From assembly GCA_030682375.1 (NCBI GenBank), contig JAUXOL010000001.1:1-64000 (forward strand): a stretch of 64,000 nt of DNA, written 5' to 3'. Below the pieces are notes generated by a model. That model made no database searches, was not told where the DNA came from, and worked only from the letters and a program-made list of their open reading frames with translations. The stretch comes from Gallionella sp. (GTDB lineage: Bacteria > Pseudomonadota > Gammaproteobacteria > Burkholderiales > Gallionellaceae). This document shows, one piece after another, positions 1 through 8,860 of this stretch (the stretch's first letter is position 1; every line of letters begins with the position of its first letter). Both the position numbers and the translations under genes were made by a program.

Positions 1-139
1 AAGCCTTGGCTTCGCCACCAAACTTCTTCGACAGCACCATGGTGATCGCTGCCGTCAAGGTGGTCTTGCCGTGGTCAACGTGACCGATCGTGCCTACGTT
101 TACGTGCGGTTTCGTACGTTCAAATTTGCTCTTTGCCAT
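1..139 (-). CDS. tuf: Elongation factor Tu, N-terminal part (runs off the window)
   Basis: EF-Tu is the GTPase that delivers aminoacyl-tRNA to the ribosome. The first 46 residues are visible, beginning [20 protein letters not shown] and continuing into the P-loop region ([13 protein letters not shown]), which is diagnostic of the family. The start codon at 139 is preceded by the ribosome-binding sequence AAGGAAT. It lies directly after tRNA-Thr on the same strand, the usual tRNA-tuf arrangement of Betaproteobacteria, so it is probably co-transcribed with the three upstream tRNAs. The gene continues beyond base 1 and is partial only because of the window edge. Confidence 0.97.
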   Translation of the reverse strand, partial: MAKSKFERTKPHVNVGTIGHVDHGKTTLTAAITMVLSKKFGGEAKA

Positions 140-185
140 GACGATTCCTTAATCAATGTCAAAAGTTAATAATAAATACAAAATC

Positions 186-260
<75 letters not shown>

Positions 261-268
261 AAAAACAT

Positions 269-342
269 TGGAGCGGGTGAAGGGAATCGAACCCTCGTCG
301 TAAGTTTGGAAAACTTCTGCTCTACCATTGAGCTACACCCGC
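269..342 (-). tRNA. tRNA-Gly (anticodon TCC)
   Basis: A 74-base cloverleaf with acceptor GCGGGTG/CACCCGC, D-arm AGCTCAATGGTAGAGC, T-loop GTTCGATTC and encoded CCA. The anticodon loop TTTTCCAAA gives TCC. It lies 8 bases upstream of tRNA-Thr in the same transcript. Confidence 0.97.
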
Positions 343-409
343 AGTCTTCCCTTCGATGCAACGAAGCCACAAGGGCCTCGCCACAACCCAACTCATGAAA
401 CATAAAACT

Positions 410-494
410 TGGTGGAGGGGGAAGGATTCGAACCTTCGTACTCATAGAGGGCAGATTTACAGTCTGCTGCCTTTAACCACTCGGCCACCCCTCC
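410..494 (-). tRNA. tRNA-Tyr (anticodon GTA)
   Basis: An 85-base class II tRNA with acceptor GGAGGGG/CCCCTCC, a long variable arm, T-loop GTTCGAATC and encoded CCA. The anticodon loop CTGTAAATC gives GTA. It is the first gene of the Tyr-Gly-Thr-tuf cluster. Confidence 0.97.
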
Positions 495-508
495 AAACAG
501 AGCCGACA

Positions 509-537
509 ATTATGCCGATACCCTTTTGTGATGTCAA
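509..537 (-). promoter_or_regulatory. Sigma-70 promoter of the tRNA-Tyr/Gly/Thr-tuf operon
   Basis: On the minus strand a perfect -35 box TTGACA (532-537) is followed after exactly 17 bases by a -10 box CATAAT (509-514). The predicted start of transcription falls near 502, a few bases before the 5' end of tRNA-Tyr at 494. Near-consensus boxes are expected for a stable-RNA promoter. Confidence 0.75.
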
Positions 538-551
538 ATCAAATTGACATC
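530..551. repeat. 8-bp inverted repeat overlapping the tRNA promoter -35 box
   Basis: GATGTCAA (530-537) and TTGACATC (544-551) are perfect inverted copies around a 6-base loop. One arm contains the -35 hexamer of the tRNA promoter. It could form the 3' hairpin of the hisD transcript, which reads in from the right, or be an operator. There is no U-run, so the role is uncertain. Confidence 0.4.
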
Positions 552-591
552 GACACGCAACATTTTAGCAAATCCACACCCAAATCCCTCA

Positions 592-1887
592 TCAACCGAG
601 CCGATACAGTGCGGATTGCGCGTGCGCCTGCAAGCCTTCGCCAAGCGCCAACGTAGCGGCGATCTCACCCAGCTTGCGACTGCCTTGCACCGACACCTGT
701 ATCAGGCTGCTACGCTTCTGGAAGTCATACACTCCCAGCGGCGACGAGAAACGCGCGGTACCGGAAGTCGGCAGCACATGATTCGGCCCGGCGCAGTAAT
801 CGCCCAGCGACTCCGAGGTGTAACGCCCCATGAAAATGGCCCCGGCATGCTTCAGCTTCGGCAACCATGCCTGCGGATTTTCTACCGACAGCTCCAGATG
901 TTCGGGCGCGATGCGATTGCTGATCGCACAAGCTTCGTCCATGTCCGCGACATGAATCAGCGCGCCGCGACTCTCCAATGCGGTACGGATGATGTCGCGG
1001 CGGGGCATCTGCTCCAGCAACTTATCGGCGCTAGCGGTGACCGCCTCGATGAATGCAGCATCCGGCGACAACAAGATGGCCTGCGCCAACTCGTCGTGCT
1101 CAGCCTGCGAGAACAGGTCCATCGCGATCCAGTCCGGATCGGTCTTGCCGTCACAGATCACCAGGATCTCCGACGGCCCTGCGATCATGTCGATGCCGCA
1201 AGCGCCGAACACGCGGCGCTTGGCAGCGGCCACATAGGCATTGCCGGGGCCAACAATCTTGTCCACGCGCGGAATGGTCGCCGTACCATAGGCCAGCGCC
1301 GCCACCGCCTGCGCCCCGCCTATCGTGAATACGCGATCCACCCCGGACAAGTGGGCCGCCGCCAACACCAACTGGTTCTTCACGCCGTCCGGGGTGGGCA
1401 CGACCATGATCAGTTCGGCGACACCGGCAACCTTGGCCGGCAAGGCATTCATCAACACCGAAGAAGGATAGGCCGCCTTGCCGCCCGGCACATACAGACC
1501 GACGCGATCCAGCGGCGTCACCTGCTGACCGAGCAGCGTGCCGTCTTCGTCGGTATAGCTCCACGAAGCCTGCACCTGCTTCTCGTGGTAAGCGGTCACC
1601 CGCTTCGCAGCCTGCTCCAGCGCGACACGCTGCTCGGACGGCAGACCATCGAACGCCGCCTTCAGCTCGCTCTTCGGCAGCTCCATCGCCTCCGCATTCG
1701 CCAGCGGCAGGCGATCGAACTTGCGCGTGCATTCCAGCACCGCCTCGTCACCGCGCTTCTTCACGTCAGCAAGGATGGAGGCTACCGTCGCCTCCAGCTT
1801 TTCGTCCGCCGTCTCCTCGAAGGCCAATAGTTTATCCAGCGTCGCGGCGAAGTCGCCCGCGCGAGAAGAAAGTTTTCTGATGTTCAT
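592..1887 (-). CDS. hisD: Histidinol dehydrogenase
   Basis: Catalyses the last two steps of histidine synthesis, oxidising L-histidinol to L-histidine with NAD+ and a bound Zn2+. The 431-residue product covers the whole family, including [16 protein letters not shown], the [13 protein letters not shown] segment and the C-terminal [21 protein letters not shown] region. I chose the ATG at 1887: a GGAG ribosome-binding site lies 8 bases upstream. A GTG at 1896 is in frame but sits on top of that site. It lies 12 bases after hisG and is the last gene of a murA-hisG-hisD run. The HisD family is unmistakable. Confidence 0.96.
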   Translation of the reverse strand: MNIRKLSSRAGDFAATLDKLLAFEETADEKLEATVASILADVKKRGDEAVLECTRKFDRLPLANAEAMELPKSELKAAFDGLPSEQRVALEQAAKRVTAYHEKQVQASWSYTDEDGTLLGQQVTPLDRVGLYVPGGKAAYPSSVLMNALPAKVAGVAELIMVVPTPDGVKNQLVLAAAHLSGVDRVFTIGGAQAVAALAYGTATIPRVDKIVGPGNAYVAAAKRRVFGACGIDMIAGPSEILVICDGKTDPDWIAMDLFSQAEHDELAQAILLSPDAAFIEAVTASADKLLEQMPRRDIIRTALESRGALIHVADMDEACAISNRIAPEHLELSVENPQAWLPKLKHAGAIFMGRYTSESLGDYCAGPNHVLPTSGTARFSSPLGVYDFQKRSSLIQVSVQGSRKLGEIAATLALGEGLQAHAQSALYRLG

Positions 1888-1899
1888 CCTGTTCACTCC

Positions 1900-2538
1900 C
1901 TATTTCCTGACGGCACCGGCGAAGGCATCCAGCATAGGCTGGATCGCAGCATGCTTCAGCTTGAGCGCAGCCTGGTTCACCACCAGCCGCGACGAGATGT
2001 CGGCGATATGCTCGACCGCCTTCAGGTTATTGGCCTTCAGCGTGCCGCCGCTGCTCACCAGGTCCACGATCGCATCGGACAGACCGACCAGCGGCGCCAG
2101 TTCCATCGAGCCGTACAGCTTGATCAAGTCGACATGCACGCCCTTCGCGGCGAAATGCTCGCGCGCGGTCTGCACATACTTGGTCGCCACGCGCAGGCGC
2201 GCCCCCTGACGCACCGCGGAGTCGTAATCGAAGTCGTTACGCACCGCAACCATCATGCGGCACTTGGCGATATTCAGGTCCAGCGGCTGATACAGCCCGG
2301 TGCCGCCGTGCTCGTTCAGCACATCCTTGCCCGCGACGCCGATGTCGGCCGCGCCGTATTGCACATAGGTCGGCACATCGGATGCACGCACGATGATCAG
2401 CCTCACATCGTCGCGATTGGTCGGCAGGATCAGCTTGCGCGAAGACTCCGGATCTTCCAGCGCAGTGATGCCTGCCGCTTCCAGCAGCGGCAGCGTTTCT
2501 TCGAAAATGCGTCCCTTGGACAGCGCGATCGTTATCAT
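1900..2538 (-). CDS. hisG: ATP phosphoribosyltransferase, short form (HisG-S)
   Basis: First enzyme of histidine synthesis, joining ATP and PRPP. The 212-residue protein begins [19 protein letters not shown] and contains [14 protein letters not shown] and the PRPP-loop region [16 protein letters not shown]. It has the short form's length and lacks the C-terminal regulatory domain of the roughly 300-residue long form. Short forms work with HisZ, a histidyl-tRNA synthetase paralogue, as a hetero-octamer; hisZ is not in this window and is expected elsewhere. It is followed at once by hisD. Confidence 0.96.
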   Translation of the reverse strand: MITIALSKGRIFEETLPLLEAAGITALEDPESSRKLILPTNRDDVRLIIVRASDVPTYVQYGAADIGVAGKDVLNEHGGTGLYQPLDLNIAKCRMMVAVRNDFDYDSAVRQGARLRVATKYVQTAREHFAAKGVHVDLIKLYGSMELAPLVGLSDAIVDLVSSGGTLKANNLKAVEHIADISSRLVVNQAALKLKHAAIQPMLDAFAGAVRK

Positions 2539-2569
2539 TTTTTCGATACCTGTATTTCAGCCGGCGTTG

Positions 2570-3895
<1,326 letters not shown>

Positions 3896-3898
<3 letters not shown>

Positions 3899-4147
3899 AG
3901 ACTGTTTATCCCACTCTTCCGGCGTAAATGTTTTCATCGACAGCGCGTGTATCTCTTCCCGCATCCGATCGCCCAAAGTCTGATACACCATCTGATGGCG
4001 CTGCACCCGGCTCTTGCCTGCGAAGGCGGCGCAGACCACGACCGCCTCGAAATGGGCTCCGTCGCCAACCACCGACAGATGCTCCGTCGACAGCCCTTGG
4101 GCGATATTGATCCGGATGCTTTCCGGAGTGACCGCGGCAATACTCAT
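3896..4147 (-). CDS. ibaG: BolA-family protein IbaG
   Basis: An 83-residue BolA-like protein. Family members pair with monothiol glutaredoxins through a shared [2Fe-2S] cluster and act in iron-sulphur or iron handling. The core is visible: [20 protein letters not shown] followed by the helix [20 protein letters not shown] and the conserved final [11 protein letters not shown]. Its place between mlaB and murA matches E. coli ibaG (yrbA), which supports IbaG over BolA proper. The stop codon lies in the right arm of the 3839-3898 hairpin. Confidence 0.92.
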
Positions 4148-4269
4148 GGATATCTTCTGATTGTGGATTGCGACTCGCCGACAGACATGCGTCGTCGGCG
4201 CCCGAAGTCGCGCATGATACTAAAAACCGGGAAGGGATGCGCGGACAGAGAGTACCCGCCCGCCACGAA

Positions 4270-4557
4270 TCAGGCTGATTGCTGCGGAAGCATGTCCGCG
4301 ACGCCGTACAGTGTCGCCAGACTGAGCAGATCCGCGGGCAGACCTGTCACGCGAAGTGTGCGCTGGCTGCGCTGAGCCGCCCGAGACCAGCCCAACAGCA
4401 TGCTCACCGCGGCCGAGTCGACCGCCTCGACCTGTGCCATATCCACCAACAGGTCCTCTACAGCCAGATGCTGCAAGCCGGATTCGAACAATGCCGGGAC
4501 GGTTTCTATGGTCAGGCGGCCGCGCACCACCAGGCGACCATCCTCGCGCGCAATCAC
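4270..4557 (-). CDS. mlaB: MlaB, STAS-domain subunit of the phospholipid ABC transporter
   Basis: MlaB is the small cytoplasmic STAS protein that binds the ATPase MlaF and is needed for assembly and activity of the MlaFEDB complex. The 95-residue product begins with GTG at 4557, overlapping the mlaC stop as GTGA, and shows the STAS pattern LLVDMAQVEAVDSAAVSMLL, with the conserved serine region at residues 48-52. Sequence divergence is normal for this subunit, and its position after mlaC supports the call. A longer reading upstream would run through mlaC in another frame and is not credible. Confidence 0.88.
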   Translation of the reverse strand: MIAREDGRLVVRGRLTIETVPALFESGLQHLAVEDLLVDMAQVEAVDSAAVSMLLGWSRAAQRSQRTLRVTGLPADLLSLATLYGVADMLPQQSA

Positions 4558-5189
4558 TTCTTCTCTGCCTTGCTTAACGCAACATTGGCGGCATTGATAT
4601 TCTTGTCCGACAGCATCCGGATCAGTCCGTCGATGCCATTTTTCTGGACTTCGGTATCGAAAGTGCCGCGATAACTCATCACCATGCTGACTCCGCTGAT
4701 GACGATGTCGAACGCCTTCCAGCCATTCGCGCCCTTCTTCATCTCGTAATCGACCGGGATAGGCTGCGCACCCGGCTTGTTGATCATGGTCTTGACGGTC
4801 GCCTCGTCCGCATCCGCAGCCATCTTGAACGGCAACACCTCCACTGTCTGGTTGCGATACTCGACGAACGCCCTGGTATAGGTACGCACCAGCATGTTGC
4901 GAAATTCGGCCGACAGCGTCTTCTTCTGCTCGACCGTAGCCGTACGCCAATGCTTGCCGACCGCCAACTGGGTCATGCGCGTGAAATCGAAATGCGGCAA
5001 GACCTTGGCGTCCACCAGTTCCAGTATCTTCTTCTGGTTCCCGGCCTGGATATCCTTATCCTGCTTCACGATAGCCACAACGTCCTGCACCGTGGCGCGA
5101 ATCAGCACATCGGGCGCAACCACCTCGGCTCGCGCCACACCTGCCGCGAACAACAAACCCGCAACCATCCCGACAAACAAACCCTTCAT
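4554..5189 (-). CDS. mlaC: MlaC, periplasmic phospholipid-binding protein
   Basis: MlaC shuttles phospholipids across the periplasm between the outer-membrane MlaA complex and the inner-membrane MlaFEDB transporter, keeping the outer leaflet asymmetric. The 211-residue protein has a clear signal peptide (residues 1-21, cleaved after VARA) and a Tol-Tol-Ttg2 domain with FDFTRMTQLAVGKHWRTAT and VDYEMKKGANGWKAFDIVI. It lies 14 bases after mlaD and overlaps mlaB by four bases. Confidence 0.95.
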   Translation of the reverse strand: MKGLFVGMVAGLLFAAGVARAEVVAPDVLIRATVQDVVAIVKQDKDIQAGNQKKILELVDAKVLPHFDFTRMTQLAVGKHWRTATVEQKKTLSAEFRNMLVRTYTRAFVEYRNQTVEVLPFKMAADADEATVKTMINKPGAQPIPVDYEMKKGANGWKAFDIVISGVSMVMSYRGTFDTEVQKNGIDGLIRMLSDKNINAANVALSKAEKK

Positions 5190-5203
5190 ACCATCACTCC
5201 TCG

Positions 5204-5668
5204 TTATTTGGCCGGTTCCTCAGCCCTGCTGTACAGGAACTTGCCGATCAGGTCTTCCAGCACCACCGCAGACTGCGTCTTCTTCAACTGCTCGCCGTTC
5301 TGCAGCATCTCTTCATCGCCACCGGGCATCAGACCGATGTACTGCTCGCCCAACAGGCCGGCAGTCAGGATATTGGCGAACGTATCCTTCGGAAACTGAT
5401 AACGCTTGTCCAAGCTCATCACCACTTTGGCCTCGTAACGCTCGGTATCCAGCGTAATCTCGGTCACTCGCCCAACCAGAACACCCGCGCTCTTGATCGA
5501 AGCCTTGGGCTTCAACCCGCCGATGTTGGTGAAATACGCATGAACCTCGTAGCTCTCCGACACGTTATACGTACTGAGGTTCCCCACCTTCATCGCCAGC
5601 ATCACCAGGGCAGCGATACCCGCCACCACAAACATGCCGACCCACAAATCCAGCGTCGTGCGTTCCAT
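5204..5668 (-). CDS. mlaD: MlaD, MCE-domain subunit
   Basis: A 154-residue membrane-anchored MCE protein that forms a hexameric ring on the periplasmic side of MlaE and passes lipid to or from MlaC. One transmembrane helix lies at about residues 8-27 (LWVGMFVVAGIAALVMLAMK), followed by the MCE core with YFTNIGGLKPKASIKSAGV and the LLGEQYIGLMPGG motif. The length matches the family. It lies between mlaE and mlaC, spaced by a few bases. Confidence 0.96.
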   Translation of the reverse strand: MERTTLDLWVGMFVVAGIAALVMLAMKVGNLSTYNVSESYEVHAYFTNIGGLKPKASIKSAGVLVGRVTEITLDTERYEAKVVMSLDKRYQFPKDTFANILTAGLLGEQYIGLMPGGDEEMLQNGEQLKKTQSAVVLEDLIGKFLYSRAEEPAK

Positions 5669-5671
5669 CGT

Positions 5672-6460
5672 TCACTTCCCTCCGAACATCATTGCAGTCA
5701 AAATAAAATCCAGCATCAGGATCGCCAGCGACGATTCCACCACGGTACGCGTGGTCGCGCCGGAAACGCCTTCCGCGGTAGGCGGTGCATCATAGCCTTC
5801 GAACAGTGCGATCACGGTCACCGCCATACCGAACACGAAACTCTTGATCACCCCGTTCAGGATGTCTTCACGAAAATCCACGGCGGACTGCATCTGCGAC
5901 CAGAACGAGCCTTCGTCCACGCCGATCTGCACTACGCCGACGAAATAGCCGCCGAACACGCCTATCGCGCTGAACAACGCCGCCAGCAACGGCATCGAGA
6001 TCACGCCCGCCCAGAAACGCGGCGCGACGATACGCGCGACTGGATTCACCGCCATCATCTCCATCGCCGCGATCTGCTCGGTCGCCTTCATCAGGCCGAT
6101 CTCGGCGGTCATCGCCGAACCGGCGCGGCTGGCGAACAGCAGCGCTGCCAGCACCGGCCCAAGCTCGCGCACCAGACTCAGAGCGACCATGCTGCCCAAA
6201 GCCGCCTCCGAACCGTAACGCTTGAGCGTCTCGTAACCCTGCAATCCCAACACCATGCCGACGAACAATCCCGCCACCACGATGATCAGCAACGACATCA
6301 CGCCGGTGGAGAACAGCTCCTTGACGGTCAGATGGAAGCGCCGGAAGCTATTCCCGGAATAAAGCAGGATAAGGAAAAAGAAACGCGTCGCCATACCGAT
6401 GCGCCACACCGCACTGATGGCACGATGCCCGATGACTCTGATGCTTTTGACTGCAGGCAT
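5672..6460 (-). CDS. mlaE: MlaE, permease of the phospholipid ABC transporter
   Basis: Integral inner-membrane permease of the Mla system (MlaE/DUF140 family), 262 residues with five or six membrane segments. Diagnostic stretches include LVRELGPVLAALLFASRAGS, the glutamate-bearing MTAEIGLMKATEQIAAMEMM and the MPLLAALFSAIGVFGGYFVG segment. I chose the ATG at 6460 because AGGGA lies 7 bases before it. A TTG at 6466 overlaps the mlaF stop but would sit almost on that ribosome-binding site. It lies directly downstream of mlaF. Confidence 0.95.
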   Translation of the reverse strand: MPAVKSIRVIGHRAISAVWRIGMATRFFFLILLYSGNSFRRFHLTVKELFSTGVMSLLIIVVAGLFVGMVLGLQGYETLKRYGSEAALGSMVALSLVRELGPVLAALLFASRAGSAMTAEIGLMKATEQIAAMEMMAVNPVARIVAPRFWAGVISMPLLAALFSAIGVFGGYFVGVVQIGVDEGSFWSQMQSAVDFREDILNGVIKSFVFGMAVTVIALFEGYDAPPTAEGVSGATTRTVVESSLAILMLDFILTAMMFGGK

Positions 6461-6462
6461 GG

Positions 6463-7266
6463 TCAATTCCCTAAACTTAAATCTTGGCGGTAATCACCGC
6501 CGGGATAATGGAACGGCACCGGGCCGTCCATCTCGCCATGCACGAACTGGTGCACGAACTCCTTGCCAGACGCACGGATCTCGTCTGGCGTACCTTCCGC
6601 CTCGATCACTCCGTTAGCCATGAAATAGACATAGTCCACGATCTTCAGCGACTCCTGTATATCGTGCGTGACGATGACCGAAGTCGCGCCCAGCGCATCG
6701 TTCAACTGCCGGATCAGGTCGCCCACCACGGTCAGCGAGATCGGGTCCAGACCGGCGAACGGCTCGTCGTACATGACCAGCATCGGATCGAGCGCCACGG
6801 TACGCGCCAGCGCCACGCGACGCGCCATGCCGCCGGATAGTTCGGAAGGCATGAGGTCATGAGTCCCGCGCAAACCGACGGCATTGAGCTTCATCATCAC
6901 TAGATCATGGATCAGTTCTTCCGGCAGGTCGGTGTGTTCTCGCATCTGGAACGCCACGTTGTCATACACCGACATATCGGTGAACAACGCGCCGAACTGG
7001 AACAGCATACCCATCTTGCGGCGCATCGCATACAAGCCATCCTGATCCAGATCGTGCAATATCTGCCCATCCACCTTGATATGCCCGCTGGTCGGCTTCA
7101 GCGCGCCGCCGATGTGGCGCAGCAGCGTGGTCTTGCCGCAGCCGCTCAAGCCCATGATGGCGATCAGCTTGCCCTTCGGAAAGGTCATGTTGATGCCCTG
7201 CAAGACCGGCCGCTTGTCGTAAGCAAAGTTGAGGTCGCGTATCTCGACCAAGGCTGGCAGTGTCAA
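6463..7266 (-). CDS. mlaF: MlaF, ATPase of the phospholipid ABC transporter
   Basis: Cytoplasmic ATPase that powers Mla lipid transport. The 267-residue protein has Walker A GLSGCGKTTLLRHIGG, the Q-loop MLFQFGALFTDMSVYDNVAF, the signature LSGGMARRVALAR, Walker B MLVMYDEPFAGLDP and the H-loop VIVTHD. Its C-terminal tail (GPVPFHYPGGDYRQDLSLGN) is extended as in other MlaF proteins. No ATG is available near the conserved LVEIRDLNFAY; the start is a TTG at 7266, or a second TTG four codons later. It is the first gene of mlaFEDCB. Confidence 0.93.
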   Translation of the reverse strand: MTLPALVEIRDLNFAYDKRPVLQGINMTFPKGKLIAIMGLSGCGKTTLLRHIGGALKPTSGHIKVDGQILHDLDQDGLYAMRRKMGMLFQFGALFTDMSVYDNVAFQMREHTDLPEELIHDLVMMKLNAVGLRGTHDLMPSELSGGMARRVALARTVALDPMLVMYDEPFAGLDPISLTVVGDLIRQLNDALGATSVIVTHDIQESLKIVDYVYFMANGVIEAEGTPDEIRASGKEFVHQFVHGEMDGPVPFHYPGGDYRQDLSLGN

Positions 7267-7299
7267 AATCTGGTGGACCGTAAGTTATCGAGGACGCGC

Positions 7300-7329
7300 A
7301 TTCTAAACTACCGCATCGACAATCCTCAA
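7300..7329 (-). promoter_or_regulatory. Probable sigma-70 promoter of the mla operon
   Basis: On the minus strand TTGAGG (7324-7329) and TAGAAT (7300-7305) are spaced by 18 bases, upstream of the mlaF start at 7266. The boxes match the consensus at four and five of six positions. The region is the divergent gap between mla and the pilus regulator. Confidence 0.4.
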
Positions 7330-7430
7330 CCGATTGACCCAAATTAAAAAAATTGCGGTCATACAGGCTATTGAGCTTGCGCTCACTTGCCGTTATGCTC
7401 ATCGCCCGTGGTGTAACCCGAATCAAGAGC

Positions 7431-8852
7431 ATGTCGAGCGCCCCTTCGCCCCTTCCCTGCCTGATGATCGTCGACGACGACCCGCTGATACGCGAGGGAT
7501 TGGCCGTCGCTTTCGAAAAACACTACCAGGTTCACCTGGCCGAGTCGCGCACCGCAGCCATCGATCAGCTGCGCCGTCTACCGACCCCGCCGCAACTGGC
7601 CCTCGTCGATCTTGGGCTCCCGCCCCTGCCTCACCGTCCGGACGAAGGATTCCATCTGATCGCCGAACTGATCGCGCACAGCCCGGATATCAGGATATTC
7701 GTCCTGACCGGACAGGACGACGAGAACAACGCGCGCCACGCGCGCGCACTGGGCGCGATGGATTTCATCGCCAAGCCCTGCGCACCCGACAACATCCGCG
7801 CATATTTTGCTGCCGCGCTGCGGGTGCGAGCCGACGAAGGAAACCAGACTCCCGACTCCTCGCTCGGCATCGTCGGTCAAAGCCTGCCCATCCAGACGCT
7901 GCGCAACCAGATCACGATGTATGCGCCTATGCCCTTTCCCGCGCTGATCGAAGGAGAGTCCGGCTGCGGCAAGGAACTGGTCGCTACAGCGCTACAGCAT
8001 CTCGCCGGCCGACCGGATGCGCCGTTCCGCGTCCTCAATTGCGCCGCGATCTCCCCGACGCTGATCGAATCCACGCTGTTCGGCCACAGCAAGGGCGCCT
8101 ACACCGGCGCGAACAGCGCGCAATCCGGCTTCTTCGAAGACGCCGCCGATGGCACGCTATTCCTGGACGAGATCGGCGAGCTGCCCCTTGAACTGCAAGC
8201 CAAGCTGCTGCGCATCCTGGAGAACGGCGAATACCAGCGCGTCGGCGAAACCGCCACGCGCAAGAGCAATGCGCGCATCATCGCCGCGACCAACCGCAAC
8301 CTGCGCGACGCGGTCAAGGCCGGCACCTTCCGCGATGACCTGTACCACCGCCTGAACGTATTCCGGATCGCCGTGCCCCCGTTACGCGAGCTGGGCACCG
8401 ACAAGCTGGTGCTGCTTAATCACTTCCGCGCCCATTATGCGCAGCAGCTGGGACAGCCTCCGTTCGAGTTGCATCCCGAAGCATTGCAACGCTGGGAACG
8501 CTACGACTTTCCCGGCAACACCCGCGAATTGCGCAACATCGTCATCAGGTTGTCGACCAAATACCCGGGCCAGACCTTGTTAGCGGCCCAACTCGAAGCG
8601 GAGTTCGACACGCTTACCGCGAATGCGGCGAACCTGGGCGGGAACGACAGCGCTGCACGACAACGTCGCATCGCAGAAATCCGGAACGGGGATTTCAACC
8701 TGGATCGGCACCTGCACGAACTGGAAGGGGGCTACATCGCTGCGGCACTGGAATTGGCTTCCGGCAACATCAGCGAAGCCGCCAAACTGCTGGGCATCAA
8801 CCGCACCACGCTGCACAGCCGCATGAGCAGCCACGAAAAACTCAACGCATAG
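7431..8852 (+). CDS. Sigma-54-dependent response regulator, PrsR-like, first gene of the MSHA-like operon
   Basis: A 473-residue NtrC-family regulator. It has an N-terminal receiver (acidic pocket D15-D17, phospho-acceptor Asp60 in ALVDLGLPP, Lys115 in AKP), a sigma-54 AAA+ domain (Walker A GESGCGKE at 175-182, GAYTGA loop at 222-227 where GAFTGA is usual, Walker B GTLFLDEIGEL) and a Fis-type helix-turn-helix (GNISEAAKLLGINRTTLHSR). The receiver, with its LGLPP-P insertion, resembles PrsR-type regulators of exopolysaccharide/PEP-CTERM loci. I chose the ATG at 7431; an upstream in-frame ATG at 7353 would add a poor, non-homologous 26 residues. mshM follows 8 bases later, so it probably heads and controls the pilus operon. 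No partner kinase is adjacent. Confidence 0.85.
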   Translation: MSSAPSPLPCLMIVDDDPLIREGLAVAFEKHYQVHLAESRTAAIDQLRRLPTPPQLALVDLGLPPLPHRPDEGFHLIAELIAHSPDIRIFVLTGQDDENNARHARALGAMDFIAKPCAPDNIRAYFAAALRVRADEGNQTPDSSLGIVGQSLPIQTLRNQITMYAPMPFPALIEGESGCGKELVATALQHLAGRPDAPFRVLNCAAISPTLIESTLFGHSKGAYTGANSAQSGFFEDAADGTLFLDEIGELPLELQAKLLRILENGEYQRVGETATRKSNARIIAATNRNLRDAVKAGTFRDDLYHRLNVFRIAVPPLRELGTDKLVLLNHFRAHYAQQLGQPPFELHPEALQRWERYDFPGNTRELRNIVIRLSTKYPGQTLLAAQLEAEFDTLTANAANLGGNDSAARQRRIAEIRNGDFNLDRHLHELEGGYIAAALELASGNISEAAKLLGINRTTLHSRMSSHEKLNA

Positions 8853-8860
8853 GAACCCGC

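Noticed and set aside
544-1830. Long plus-strand reading frame (428 codons) opposite hisD
   Set aside because: It is antisense to an unmistakable hisD and has the Arg/His/Gln-rich composition of a G+C-rich shadow frame.
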